NCBI GenBank assembly: GCA_044361535.1
Contig: JBIKIQ010000008.1
Coordinates: forward strand, 1 to 64,000
DNA from: UBA952 sp044361535
GTDB taxonomy: Bacteria > Bacteroidota > Bacteroidia > Flavobacteriales_D > Crocinitomicaceae
Reading direction: 5' to 3'
DNA length: 64,000 nt
How positions within the stretch are numbered: the stretch's first letter is position 1; the number at the start of each line of letters is the position of its first letter. Shown piece by piece: positions 9,793 to 16,769 of this stretch. Both the position numbers and the translations under genes were made by a program. The notes under the pieces are model-generated. The model saw only the letters and a program-made list of their open reading frames with translations. It made no database searches and had not been told where the DNA came from.

Positions 9793-9916
9793 TTTAAGAA
9801 CGAATTTTTATCAATTTAATTTCAAAATCCTTGAAATAATACTTTTTTAAAGACTATAATTTTGGGTGTTAATTTAAAACTCTCCCACTATTTTCAGAAC
9901 ATAGTTCGTTCTTAAA
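9793..9916. repeat. 12-bp perfect inverted repeat spanning 124 bp
   Basis: TTTAAGAACGAA at 9793-9804 is the exact reverse complement of TTCGTTCTTAAA at 9905-9916. The 100 bp between carry no open frame. The layout resembles a tiny non-autonomous element or its remnant, but I see no target-site duplication. Confidence 0.4.
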
Positions 9917-9953
9917 CCTCTTTGAGAACTTTTTATTAAAATTCCTTTTTCTA

Positions 9954-10043
9954 TTAGTCTAGTATATCACGAAGGGCATTATCTTCAGCGAATTTAACTT
10001 TGCATTCAAAAACATCCTCCACAAGTGCTACATAATGCAACAT
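9954..10043 (-). pseudogene. Possible gene remnant or 29-residue ORF
   Basis: This stretch reads on the minus strand from ATG 10043 as a 29-residue peptide ending VKFAEDNALRDILD. The frame stays open upstream for about 15 more codons, toward 10088. Its acidic, helical composition looks coding rather than random, so it may be the C-terminal tail of a decayed gene. I cannot name the family. Together with the repeat at 9793-9916 it accounts for most of the 9763-10090 gap. Confidence 0.3.
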
Positions 10044-10090
10044 TAAAAGAGAAATGAAATAAAGAGAAATAGCTTTTTCTAAATGAAAAA

Positions 10091-10510
10091 CTACTTAATC
10101 TTCAGCGTTGAAACACCTTTTCTGTATTTCCATTCCTTTTTTGTACAGCCAATTCTTTCGATTAATTCGGACTTCATGACTTTAATTCCACAAATTCCCG
10201 GTTGAGTTCGGTAAATGTTTTTTGTTGCCCAAGGAAAATCAATGTTTGTATTTAGTCCAACAATTATTTCCTGGTTAGGTAACAGAGTAATGAACGTATC
10301 TTTTCGCTCCTTGAAATGGCCATAAATACCGTCAACTGGGAAATTTGGGACAAATACCATAATTTCCTTTTTTGATTTGTTTTTTACAGAATAGGACATA
10401 ATCAACAACGCATCGCAGCTGGATAGCAGAATTATCATACAACTTGCAAAAATGAAAGTAAATAATAAATGATGGGTTGGAATTAAACTTCTATGTTTAG
10501 TTGACTTCAT
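10091..10510 (-). CDS. Hypothetical small lipoprotein
   Basis: The 139-residue product has a long N-terminal hydrophobic segment (LLFTFIFASCMIILLSSC) with lipobox LSSC near residue 32. The mature part (VFVPNFPVDGIYGHF, FITLLPNQEIIVGLNT) is probably a small beta-sandwich, but I recognise no family. Its ATG sits one base after the terminal stop of the broken upstream gene, so the two were an operon pair. Confidence 0.6.
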   Translation of the reverse strand: MKSTKHRSLIPTHHLLFTFIFASCMIILLSSCDALLIMSYSVKNKSKKEIMVFVPNFPVDGIYGHFKERKDTFITLLPNQEIIVGLNTNIDFPWATKNIYRTQPGICGIKVMKSELIERIGCTKKEWKYRKGVSTLKIK

Positions 10511-10511
10511 A

Positions 10512-11036
10512 TTATTCTCCCCAAAAATGAATGATTTTTAACTCAGTTTTAGTTGAATTTAGCAAGATAAAACCATTTTCAAACGTTTCACCAGTATCTT
10601 TTTGATCTACTAACATCCAAGTTGTTTTGAAAACATACAATTTCCAGCCTTGTACGATTTCCTTTGCTAAAACTTAGTTTCGTAACTTGTCCAATGAATA
10701 TTCATTACTTTTTAAACTTGATAAGGTTGAATTACTTGCTGTACTTGTTTCAAATGAATGACTTTCAACCAATTTCCAATCATTTATTGTCGCAAAATCA
10801 AGAAGTTCTTTTTCGCTAAAGGGTTTAGTAGATTTTGTTTTCCAATGGATTATTCTAGTGCCGCCCCAAGGACCTTGATCGCTTTCCTGTTTAATGATTA
10901 AATCTTTTTGAAATGAAGTCCAGAATCCTGCTGGCGAAAGATTTGAACATGACTCGCATAAAATAATTAATCCAATCAATATAAAATGAAGCTTTATTTT
11001 GGGGTACAAGGTGAATTCTATTTTTAATATAAACAT
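10512..11036 (-). pseudogene. Lipoprotein gene interrupted by an in-frame stop
   Basis: Translation from ATG 11036 gives 120 residues with a lipobox (ILCESC) and stops at TAA 10674-10676. The same frame then stays open for 53 more codons, starting VLAKEIVQGWKLYVF and ending IIHFWGE, before a second TAA at 10512-10514. That second stop lies one base before the next ATG, the usual tight operon spacing. The simplest reading is a 174-codon lipoprotein gene with one nonsense change. A truncated but functional 120-residue product is possible. Family not recognised. Confidence 0.6.
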
Positions 11037-11072
11037 TACGAAAATACTATAATTTACAGATAATTTAGGTTA

Positions 11073-12491
11073 CTATCCCAACCCATATTTCTCCATCTTT
11101 GCATTCAGTGTGTTAATTGTCCAGCCAATAGCTATTGAACTCTGACGTTTATTTCCTTTGAAATGTAAAAGTACTTTTTTAATGTGTTCCTTTTCAATGT
11201 GTTCCCAATGCATGGGCTGTTCGGTGGGTTCTTGCTTAAGTCGTTTTGGCAATACTTCCTCCGTCACTTTTTCATCATTGAAAACATATAGACGTGATAT
11301 GATATTTTCCAATTCACGAACATTTCCGGGGTAGGAATAATTAAGAAGAACTTCTAGTGCAGGCTTCGTAAGGGTTAATTTTTGCGGTTTCCTGAGTTGT
11401 TTTTTCTTTTGTGTTAAGAAGAAATCAATCATTTGTTTCAAGTCTGCTTTTCCACGTTGAATTAATGTTGGTAAATCCAATTCAACAACCGATAAACGGT
11501 AATACAAGTCCCAACGAAAAAGTCCTTCTTCGCAGCGTTTAACTAAGCTTTGATTGGTTGCCGCAATTATTCGAACATCAATTTTTTTTGCTTTTCCTCC
11601 CAAAGGCATGATTTCTTTTTCTTGCAAAACACGAAGCAAAGATTGTTGCATGTAGGGTGAAATATCACCTATTTCATCTAGGAAAATGGTTCCCTCATTG
11701 GCTAATTCAAATAAACCCTCACTATCTTTATCAGCACCGGTAAAAGCTCCTTTTTTATAGCCAAACAAACGAGATTCAAGCAAGGTATCGCTGAATGCTG
11801 AGCAGTTTATTGCAATGTAGGGTTTATTAGATCTAATAGAATTCTTATGAATGTATTTTGCTAGATTTTCCTTTCCCGTTCCACTAGCACCAAGAATTAA
11901 TACAGAAACTTCGTCGGTTAAAGCAACTTTACGAGCGTTCTCATAGATTTTTTCTATTCCAGGAGTTGTGAAATAATTATCTGAACTAGATTTTTTAATG
12001 TCTTGTTGGTGATATAAAGCTGTCATTCCAAGTGCTGAACGTTCCATCTTTATTTTGATCAATTCAGGACGGTCTTTCTTTAAGGTGAATTTTGCAGGTC
12101 GTGTTTGATAAAGCGTTGTTTTTAGATTCAAACTCATGTGAGCAAGGTACCAAACAACTTGCATTGCTGGAGTTCCTGGAGAGACAAAGATATCAATGTC
12201 TTCATCTTTCAATTCGGCCAAAAAGGGATGAATTTTCGATTGGATTTCAGCATGGTCAATAGGGTCATTAAGGTCCATGTAGCGAATTCCAATGTTTCTA
12301 TCTGAATACGTTTTAACTAAATGACTCCGTAAATGCAAGGCACGCAAATCTTCCTCTTTTTCGGCGGATAAAATAATATGTTTGTCATGTCTGTAAAAAT
12401 ACCGATGAAATGAATTGGTTGGACCGTCATCTACAACCTGACCAGCAGTAAAATCTTGATTGTAAGCATGCCAAGAGATAAGAATTTTCAT
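11073..12491 (-). CDS. RtcR-like sigma54-dependent activator with CARF-like sensor domain
   Basis: Transcription activator for sigma54 promoters. Residues 1 to about 150 resemble the RtcR regulatory domain, a CARF-like Rossmann fold; DIDIFVSPGTPAMQVVWYL matches the ligand-binding region of RtcR. An AAA+ domain follows (about 175-400): Walker A GASGTGKE (201-208), the sigma54-contacting GAFTGA (248-253) and Walker B GTIFLDEIGDI. The last 30 residues form a Fis-type helix-turn-helix (KRQSSIAIGWTINTLNAKM). In the RtcR family the sensor is linked to RNA ends with 2',3'-cyclic phosphate. No rtcA or rtcB lies in this window. The gene is divergent from a retron operon with a sigma54 promoter, its likely target. 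Confidence 0.87.
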   Translation of the reverse strand: MKILISWHAYNQDFTAGQVVDDGPTNSFHRYFYRHDKHIILSAEKEEDLRALHLRSHLVKTYSDRNIGIRYMDLNDPIDHAEIQSKIHPFLAELKDEDIDIFVSPGTPAMQVVWYLAHMSLNLKTTLYQTRPAKFTLKKDRPELIKIKMERSALGMTALYHQQDIKKSSSDNYFTTPGIEKIYENARKVALTDEVSVLILGASGTGKENLAKYIHKNSIRSNKPYIAINCSAFSDTLLESRLFGYKKGAFTGADKDSEGLFELANEGTIFLDEIGDISPYMQQSLLRVLQEKEIMPLGGKAKKIDVRIIAATNQSLVKRCEEGLFRWDLYYRLSVVELDLPTLIQRGKADLKQMIDFFLTQKKKQLRKPQKLTLTKPALEVLLNYSYPGNVRELENIISRLYVFNDEKVTEEVLPKRLKQEPTEQPMHWEHIEKEHIKKVLLHFKGNKRQSSIAIGWTINTLNAKMEKYGLG

Positions 12492-12497
12492 AATTAA

Positions 12498-12521
12498 ATA
12501 TATATAAAATTTTGATATATA
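12498..12521. promoter_or_regulatory. AT-rich imperfect inverted repeat, candidate upstream activator site
   Basis: ATATATATAAAA is followed directly by TTTTGATATATA, an inverted repeat broken by one G. It lies about 60-85 bp upstream of the sigma54 promoter, a normal distance for an enhancer-binding activator. AT-rich palindromes arise by chance, so this is tentative. Confidence 0.35.
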
Positions 12522-12580
12522 ATTGTAATAATTACTAGTAAAAATACAAAAAATTATGTAAAAATCTTCATTTTATGTAT

Positions 12581-12595
12581 TGGTATATACTTTGC
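12581..12595 (+). promoter_or_regulatory. Sigma54 (-24/-12) promoter of the retron operon
   Basis: TGGTATATACTTTGC matches the sigma54 consensus TGGYAY-N5-TTGC. GG at 12582-12583 and GC at 12594-12595 are separated by exactly 10 bp, as required. Transcription should start near 12607, about 22 nt before the ATG at 12629. A divergently encoded activator with GAFTGA supports the assignment. Confidence 0.8.
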
Positions 12596-12628
12596 CTAAT
12601 GCTTGTCCCACAAGAATAAAAAAACAGT

Positions 12629-13102
12629 ATGGAATCGTATCTTCTAACAAGAATATCAGAGAAAGAAAAACAAGAGGAATCATTTGTCTTGAGAAAGTTT
12701 GAAGCTGCATTCTTGGGGAGGGATATTGAAGTTTTGGATGATATATTAGACGATAATGGTAATTTTTTCAATAGGATGTCTAAAGGAAGTGTATTAACTT
12801 CCTTTTATAGATATTTTAAGGAAACGAAATCCATTGATAAATTGATGCATACTGTTGTAAACAAAGGTTTTACTTCCGATCATAAGCCTTGTCAGCCCGT
12901 TTTAGAATTTCGGTTTCCGGATTACGATCCTTTTTCGGGTAATCGAGTAGATTTAGATAGACCCTTGTGTGCCAAACCGAATGCAGCGAGAAATGAGGTT
13001 GTATATCGATTTGCCTTTACTATTCGAGGGAAGAAAATAGTAGGAATGAGATTTCCAACTGTCTGCAAAGTGTCGCTTGAAAGGGAAATAAAAATGAATT
13101 AA
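12629..13102 (+). CDS. Small NTF2-like-fold protein, first gene of the retron operon
   Basis: The 157-residue soluble protein has no signal peptide. Its layout is typical of NTF2/SnoaL-like folds: an N-terminal helix with VLRKFEAAFLGRDIEVLDDILDD, a loop, then beta strands ending RFAFTIRGKKIVGMRF. Such domains often bind small ligands or serve as dimerisation modules, but no catalytic residues can be named. The fold call is by pattern only. It starts 22 nt after the predicted sigma54 transcription start and is followed 15 bp later by the VWA gene. Confidence 0.6.
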   Translation: MESYLLTRISEKEKQEESFVLRKFEAAFLGRDIEVLDDILDDNGNFFNRMSKGSVLTSFYRYFKETKSIDKLMHTVVNKGFTSDHKPCQPVLEFRFPDYDPFSGNRVDLDRPLCAKPNAARNEVVYRFAFTIRGKKIVGMRFPTVCKVSLEREIKMN

Positions 13103-13117
13103 TAAAAATAAATAACA

Positions 13118-13753
13118 ATGAACAACAAAACAATTTACCACTTTGTAGTGGATCAAAGCGGTTCCATGGCGGGACTGGAGAATCAAACGATTGAAGGATT
13201 TAACACACAATTAAAGACCATAAAAAAACTGAAGGAGGAATTTCCTCAAAACGACTACATTGTCTCTGTAACGTATTTTGAACACGAAGTAATTGATGTC
13301 ATTCGTTTTGGTAAAGTGGAAGATATTCCATTATTGAATAGAGAAAATTACAATCCTGGTACCTCAACATCACTTTTAGATGCCATTGGTCATGCTATTT
13401 ACTCTATAGAGGAGAAGTTTGGAAATGAAATAAATGAAGATAAAGCAACGGTTGTCTTAGTGATTTTGACAGATGGGTATGAAAATTCATCACGCAAATA
13501 TTCCTATGAACAGATCGCTAAAGACATTGATCGTTTAAATGAAACAAACAAATGGATTTTCACATTTTTAGGGGCAGGAATAAATGCACAATCGATAACA
13601 AATAGAATTAATATTCGCTCGAAAAATGTTGCCTCATTTGAGCGCACTGAGTACTCAGCAGTGTTAGAAAAGATAGGTCATTCCGTAAGAAGGTATGAAG
13701 AAAATAAATCGGCAGGGCTTTTTTCTGCTGATTTTTTAGATGATGAGTTTTAA
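13118..13753 (+). CDS. VWA-domain protein with complete MIDAS
   Basis: A stand-alone von Willebrand factor A domain of 211 residues, cytoplasmic. The metal-ion site is complete: DQSGSM (Asp12, Ser14, Ser16), GTSTSLLDAIG (Thr82) and LTDGYENS (Asp119), so it should bind Mg2+ or Mn2+ and mediate protein contacts. The C-terminal tail (SAGLFSADFLDDEF) is outside the fold. VWA proteins are often partnered with AAA+/RecA-type ATPases, and here the next gene overlaps the stop by 14 bp and encodes a DnaB-like ATPase. Ro60-type VWA proteins occur in some RtcR operons, but this one lacks the HEAT-repeat ring. Confidence 0.85.
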   Translation: MNNKTIYHFVVDQSGSMAGLENQTIEGFNTQLKTIKKLKEEFPQNDYIVSVTYFEHEVIDVIRFGKVEDIPLLNRENYNPGTSTSLLDAIGHAIYSIEEKFGNEINEDKATVVLVILTDGYENSSRKYSYEQIAKDIDRLNETNKWIFTFLGAGINAQSITNRINIRSKNVASFERTEYSAVLEKIGHSVRRYEENKSAGLFSADFLDDEF

Positions 13754-14825
13754 TACAAAAGACAGGATGGAAAACAATGTGAAATTTCGTAAACGCCTAC
13801 AAGATATATCTGAAAATCCTACCTTTTCTGATGAATATGTATTTGATAAGTTGTCGGAACTTTTAGCCGAGAATCAACATCTCGCTTTAGATGAGGTAAA
13901 ACAACCCATTAGTTTTAATGAATTGGTTGAAAATTCTATGTCCTCATTGAAAATAGAACAAAAGGAATTTGAGTGTAAAAGTAATATTGAGCATTTAGAT
14001 TCAATCACGGGTGGATTTGGGCAAGGAGAGTTTATTATAATCGGAGCAAGACCTGGTATAGGAAAAACCAAGTTTTTAAATCACCTTGCTCTTGAAGCTG
14101 CCAAGAAGTTTCCTGTTTTATATTTTGCTTTAGATACTGGAAAAGAACATTTTATGTTAAATCTACTTTCCTCCTTATCAGAAGTCGAATACAAATACTT
14201 CAAAAATAACAGTCTTTCACCTAGTCAATGGAAAAGGATTGAACGCGTGAAAGCAGATATTGAACAACTCCCAATTTATATTAGCGATGAGGTAATTAAA
14301 AGCATGCATGCATTTCGGATTCTATGTGAAAAATACATCGATGAAAAAGGAATTAAAGTAATATATATCGATTTTCTTCAATTGCTAGGTTCAAATAGAT
14401 ACCGATATCAGCGGGATTTAGAATTGGGATACATAAGTAGAGAATTAAAGAATCTGGCGCGCGAAAAAAATATTTGCGTAATTGCTACAAGTCAATTGAG
14501 TAGAAGTTGTGAGACAAGAGGAGGGGATAGAAGACCAATTTTGAGTGATTTGCGCGAATCAGGTTCCTTTGAACAAGATGCAGATAAAATTTTATTCTTG
14601 TATCGAGCTGAATACTACGGTTTTCTGGAAGATGAGAATGGGATTTCAACGAAAAATATTATTGAAATTGACGTTGCGAAAAATCGAAATGGTTATGTGG
14701 GGCGAACATCCATAAAACATAATTTGCCTTTCGGAAGTTTTATATCATTTATTCCAGCTGATGCAAGAATTCAAATTATTCAGGATAGATTAAAAGAATT
14801 AGAGGACGAAGATCCACCTTTTTAA
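13740..14825 (+). CDS. DnaB C-terminal-domain-like RecA-fold ATPase/helicase
   Basis: The 361-residue protein aligns by motif with the motor domain of DnaB: Walker A GARPGIGKT (102-110), Walker B VIYIDFLQLL (Asp211), SQLSR (251-255), and the DnaB signature DLRESGSFEQDAD (270-282) near the arginine-finger region. The N-terminal DnaB domain that binds primase is absent; in its place are about 75 polar residues. It is therefore not the replicative helicase but a diverged paralogue. The frame overlaps the VWA gene by 14 bp; ATG 13740, 13743 or 13767 could start it. The retron RNA begins 6 nt after its stop. A DNA-unwinding role on msDNA or target DNA is inference. Confidence 0.83.
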   Translation: MMSFNTKDRMENNVKFRKRLQDISENPTFSDEYVFDKLSELLAENQHLALDEVKQPISFNELVENSMSSLKIEQKEFECKSNIEHLDSITGGFGQGEFIIIGARPGIGKTKFLNHLALEAAKKFPVLYFALDTGKEHFMLNLLSSLSEVEYKYFKNNSLSPSQWKRIERVKADIEQLPIYISDEVIKSMHAFRILCEKYIDEKGIKVIYIDFLQLLGSNRYRYQRDLELGYISRELKNLAREKNICVIATSQLSRSCETRGGDRRPILSDLRESGSFEQDADKILFLYRAEYYGFLEDENGISTKNIIEIDVAKNRNGYVGRTSIKHNLPFGSFISFIPADARIQIIQDRLKELEDEDPPF

Positions 14826-14831
14826 CCCCAT

Positions 14832-14971
14832 ACTGCCGGTCCAAGATATGAGTCGCATGGTACGATTAGAGATTGTGTTCCGCAATCCATTAAAGAAAGA
14901 GAGATTTTGATCTCCGATCGCGTGAATGCTTCGCATCCCCGCAATCGCCAACAGAGATAACGACCGGCAGT
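14832..14971 (+). ncRNA. Retron msr-msd non-coding RNA
   Basis: A structured, GC-richer stretch between the helicase and a retron reverse transcriptase. A perfect 10-bp inverted repeat closes it: ACTGCCGGTC (14832-14841) and GACCGGCAGT (14962-14971), the a1/a2 stem expected of retrons. Inside are three hairpins: GATTGTG-TTC-CGCAATC (14871-14887), GAGAT-TTTG-ATCTC (14901-14914), and a longer stem GATCGCG/CGCAATC (14916-14946) capped by ATGC-TTC-GCAT. The first are probably msr, the last msd. The branching guanosine and the exact msd ends cannot be fixed by eye. No separate promoter is seen; it should be part of the sigma54 transcript. Confidence 0.8.
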
Positions 14972-14987
14972 TTTTATTTATTAGTCT

Positions 14988-16028
14988 ATGATCAATGGCG
15001 ATATGAAATGGCTTTTGCCTTTTGAAAAAAGAAATTCCGATATGGAAGCAATCCGTAAAATGATACTAACATCAAATCAGGAATTTTTCCCGTATTCAAA
15101 TTCACTAGCTGATTCAAGAGCATTTACTTTATTGAGCGTAACTAATTGGAGAGAATTGTCCAATTTATTGAACCTAACACCTTTGCGTGTAGAGCAAGTG
15201 ATTAATAATCCTAGTTATACTGAATTTAAACTTCCAAAGAAAAAAGGAAAACCCCGTTTGATTTGTCAGCCTAATGCTGAATTAATGAAAATTCAACGTA
15301 GGTTAAATCTTTATTTTCAAGCAATTTATGAATTCCAAATTCCTTCATGTGTTCATGGTTTCGTTCCGAAGTCAAACACGGCAAACAGATCGATTGTTAC
15401 TAATGCAAAACCGCATATAGGCAAAAGAAATATTTTGGTAATTGATTTAAAGGACTATTTTACCAGTATTAGAGCTAAAAGAGTTAAAAATTTATTGAGT
15501 TCTTGGGGTATTAATGACGAGATTGCAACGTGCTTGGCCTTACTTTGCACTTACAAAGGAACCTTACCAATGGGAGCGCCAACTTCGCCAATATTGGCAA
15601 ATTTATGTTCGTATGAATTGGATTTGAAACTCATGCGATTTTGTGAACTAAATCAACTAACCTATTCGCGTTACGCGGATGACTTAACATTTTCCTCCAA
15701 CGTAAATATCTCGGATGAGCTAATTCAATCAATGATTCAAGTGATTAGAGAAAATGGTTTTGATGTAAATTACAAAAAATTACGTCGAATTGGAAGTCAT
15801 CGAAAACAAAAAATTACCGGAATTATTGTAAATGAAAAATTATCGGTTGAACGAAAATTGAAAAAGAAAATCCGAGCAATTGAACATGATATTAAAATGA
15901 ATGGTCTTAAAAACGCTTCAGAAAGGCACTTTGCGAAAGATAAACCTTTCAATGACGTTTTACAAAACAAACTGATAAATAAAATTAAAGGGCTCAAATC
16001 CTTTATTAAAATGGTTGAAAAACAATGA
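14988..16028 (+). CDS. Retron reverse transcriptase
   Basis: RNA-directed DNA polymerase of 346 residues that should make msDNA from the RNA just upstream. Retron-diagnostic motifs are present: NAKPH (NAxxH, residues 139-143), DLKDYF with catalytic Asp153 (RT motif A), PMGAPTSP, YADD (229-232, the two catalytic Asp) and ITGIIVN, the VTG motif equivalent (276-282). The rest is a basic thumb and C-terminal tail (KKKIRAIEHDIK, INKIKGLKSFIK) that would recognise the msr stem-loops. No extra domain is fused. It starts 16 nt after the a2 repeat, and a strong hairpin follows it. Confidence 0.94.
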   Translation: MINGDMKWLLPFEKRNSDMEAIRKMILTSNQEFFPYSNSLADSRAFTLLSVTNWRELSNLLNLTPLRVEQVINNPSYTEFKLPKKKGKPRLICQPNAELMKIQRRLNLYFQAIYEFQIPSCVHGFVPKSNTANRSIVTNAKPHIGKRNILVIDLKDYFTSIRAKRVKNLLSSWGINDEIATCLALLCTYKGTLPMGAPTSPILANLCSYELDLKLMRFCELNQLTYSRYADDLTFSSNVNISDELIQSMIQVIRENGFDVNYKKLRRIGSHRKQKITGIIVNEKLSVERKLKKKIRAIEHDIKMNGLKNASERHFAKDKPFNDVLQNKLINKIKGLKSFIKMVEKQ

Positions 16029-16080
16029 ATTTTAAGAAAATCAGAGTTGTTTTATTGGCAGAATTTTATGTTAATCAAAA

Positions 16081-16112
16081 AAAAAAGTGAATCAGCTAAG
16101 ACTCACTTTTTT
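16081..16112. terminator. Bidirectional rho-independent terminator
   Basis: AAAAAAGTGA (16081-16090) pairs perfectly with TCACTTTTTT (16103-16112) around a 12-nt loop. It ends the retron operon from the left and the secreted-protein gene at 16130 from the right. Confidence 0.75.
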
Positions 16113-16129
16113 AAAGTATAAATTGGGTT

Positions 16130-16618
16130 TTATTTGAATGCTCCAACATTAACTAGTTGAATCGGCGTTTCTTTATTGAGTCCCATAAACTTATTGGCTG
16201 TTACATCGTAGTAAAAGCTGAATAAATTTCCTTGGATATCACCTTCTACAAAGAATGTTTTGTCTGCAAAGGGATTCCAAGCTTCATATTTTGATCGAAT
16301 ATCTTCAGGAAGTAAATCCATTGAATCATATACGGCGTAGGTTCCATCCATTGCATCTTGTTTTGTTATCAGGCCACCAATTCCAGCAGACGTTATAGAG
16401 GTTTTATTTGCCGCTAAAACAAAGTACATTTTATCCTTTGAAAAGACATAGTATATAAATCTACTTGAATAAGGAGCAGAGGTAATACCAATATCTGTTC
16501 CCGTCATAAACTTATCTTTCATTTTTGCTTGCCAAATACCAAGAACTTTTGTGCTGTTTTGAGAAAAGCTATTGAAGCTTAACATAGCCATAACAAATAA
16601 ACTAAAAATCGTTTTCAT
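16130..16618 (-). CDS. Hypothetical secreted protein
   Basis: The 162-residue product has a clear Sec signal peptide (MKTIFSLFVMAMLSFNSFSQ). The mature part begins VLGIWQAKMKD and contains a short beta-rich stretch with FSFYYDVTANKF, reminiscent of small lipocalin-like proteins, but I assign no family. Convergent with the retron operon, sharing the terminator at 16081-16112. Confidence 0.6.
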   Translation of the reverse strand: MKTIFSLFVMAMLSFNSFSQNSTKVLGIWQAKMKDKFMTGTDIGITSAPYSSRFIYYVFSKDKMYFVLAANKTSITSAGIGGLITKQDAMDGTYAVYDSMDLLPEDIRSKYEAWNPFADKTFFVEGDIQGNLFSFYYDVTANKFMGLNKETPIQLVNVGAFK

Positions 16619-16769
16619 AAATAAAATTTTAAATAATTAGCATCAAAGTAAATTAAATAAATTGAATAATTTTAGGCTAAGTTAGTTCAAGTTTAATGGG
16701 ACAGAATTATTCTACTTTTTCAGAAAAGGATTGACGTATTTTGCCTGCAAAAAAGTTTTTTCTAGTTGA

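Noticed and set aside
13740..14825. Replicative helicase dnaB
   Set aside because: The N-terminal DnaB domain is absent and the gene overlaps a VWA gene in an accessory operon.
14988..16028. Group II intron or DGR reverse transcriptase
   Set aside because: NAxxH, the TG motif after YADD, the adjacent a1/a2-closed RNA, and no maturase, endonuclease or template-repeat domain all point to a retron.
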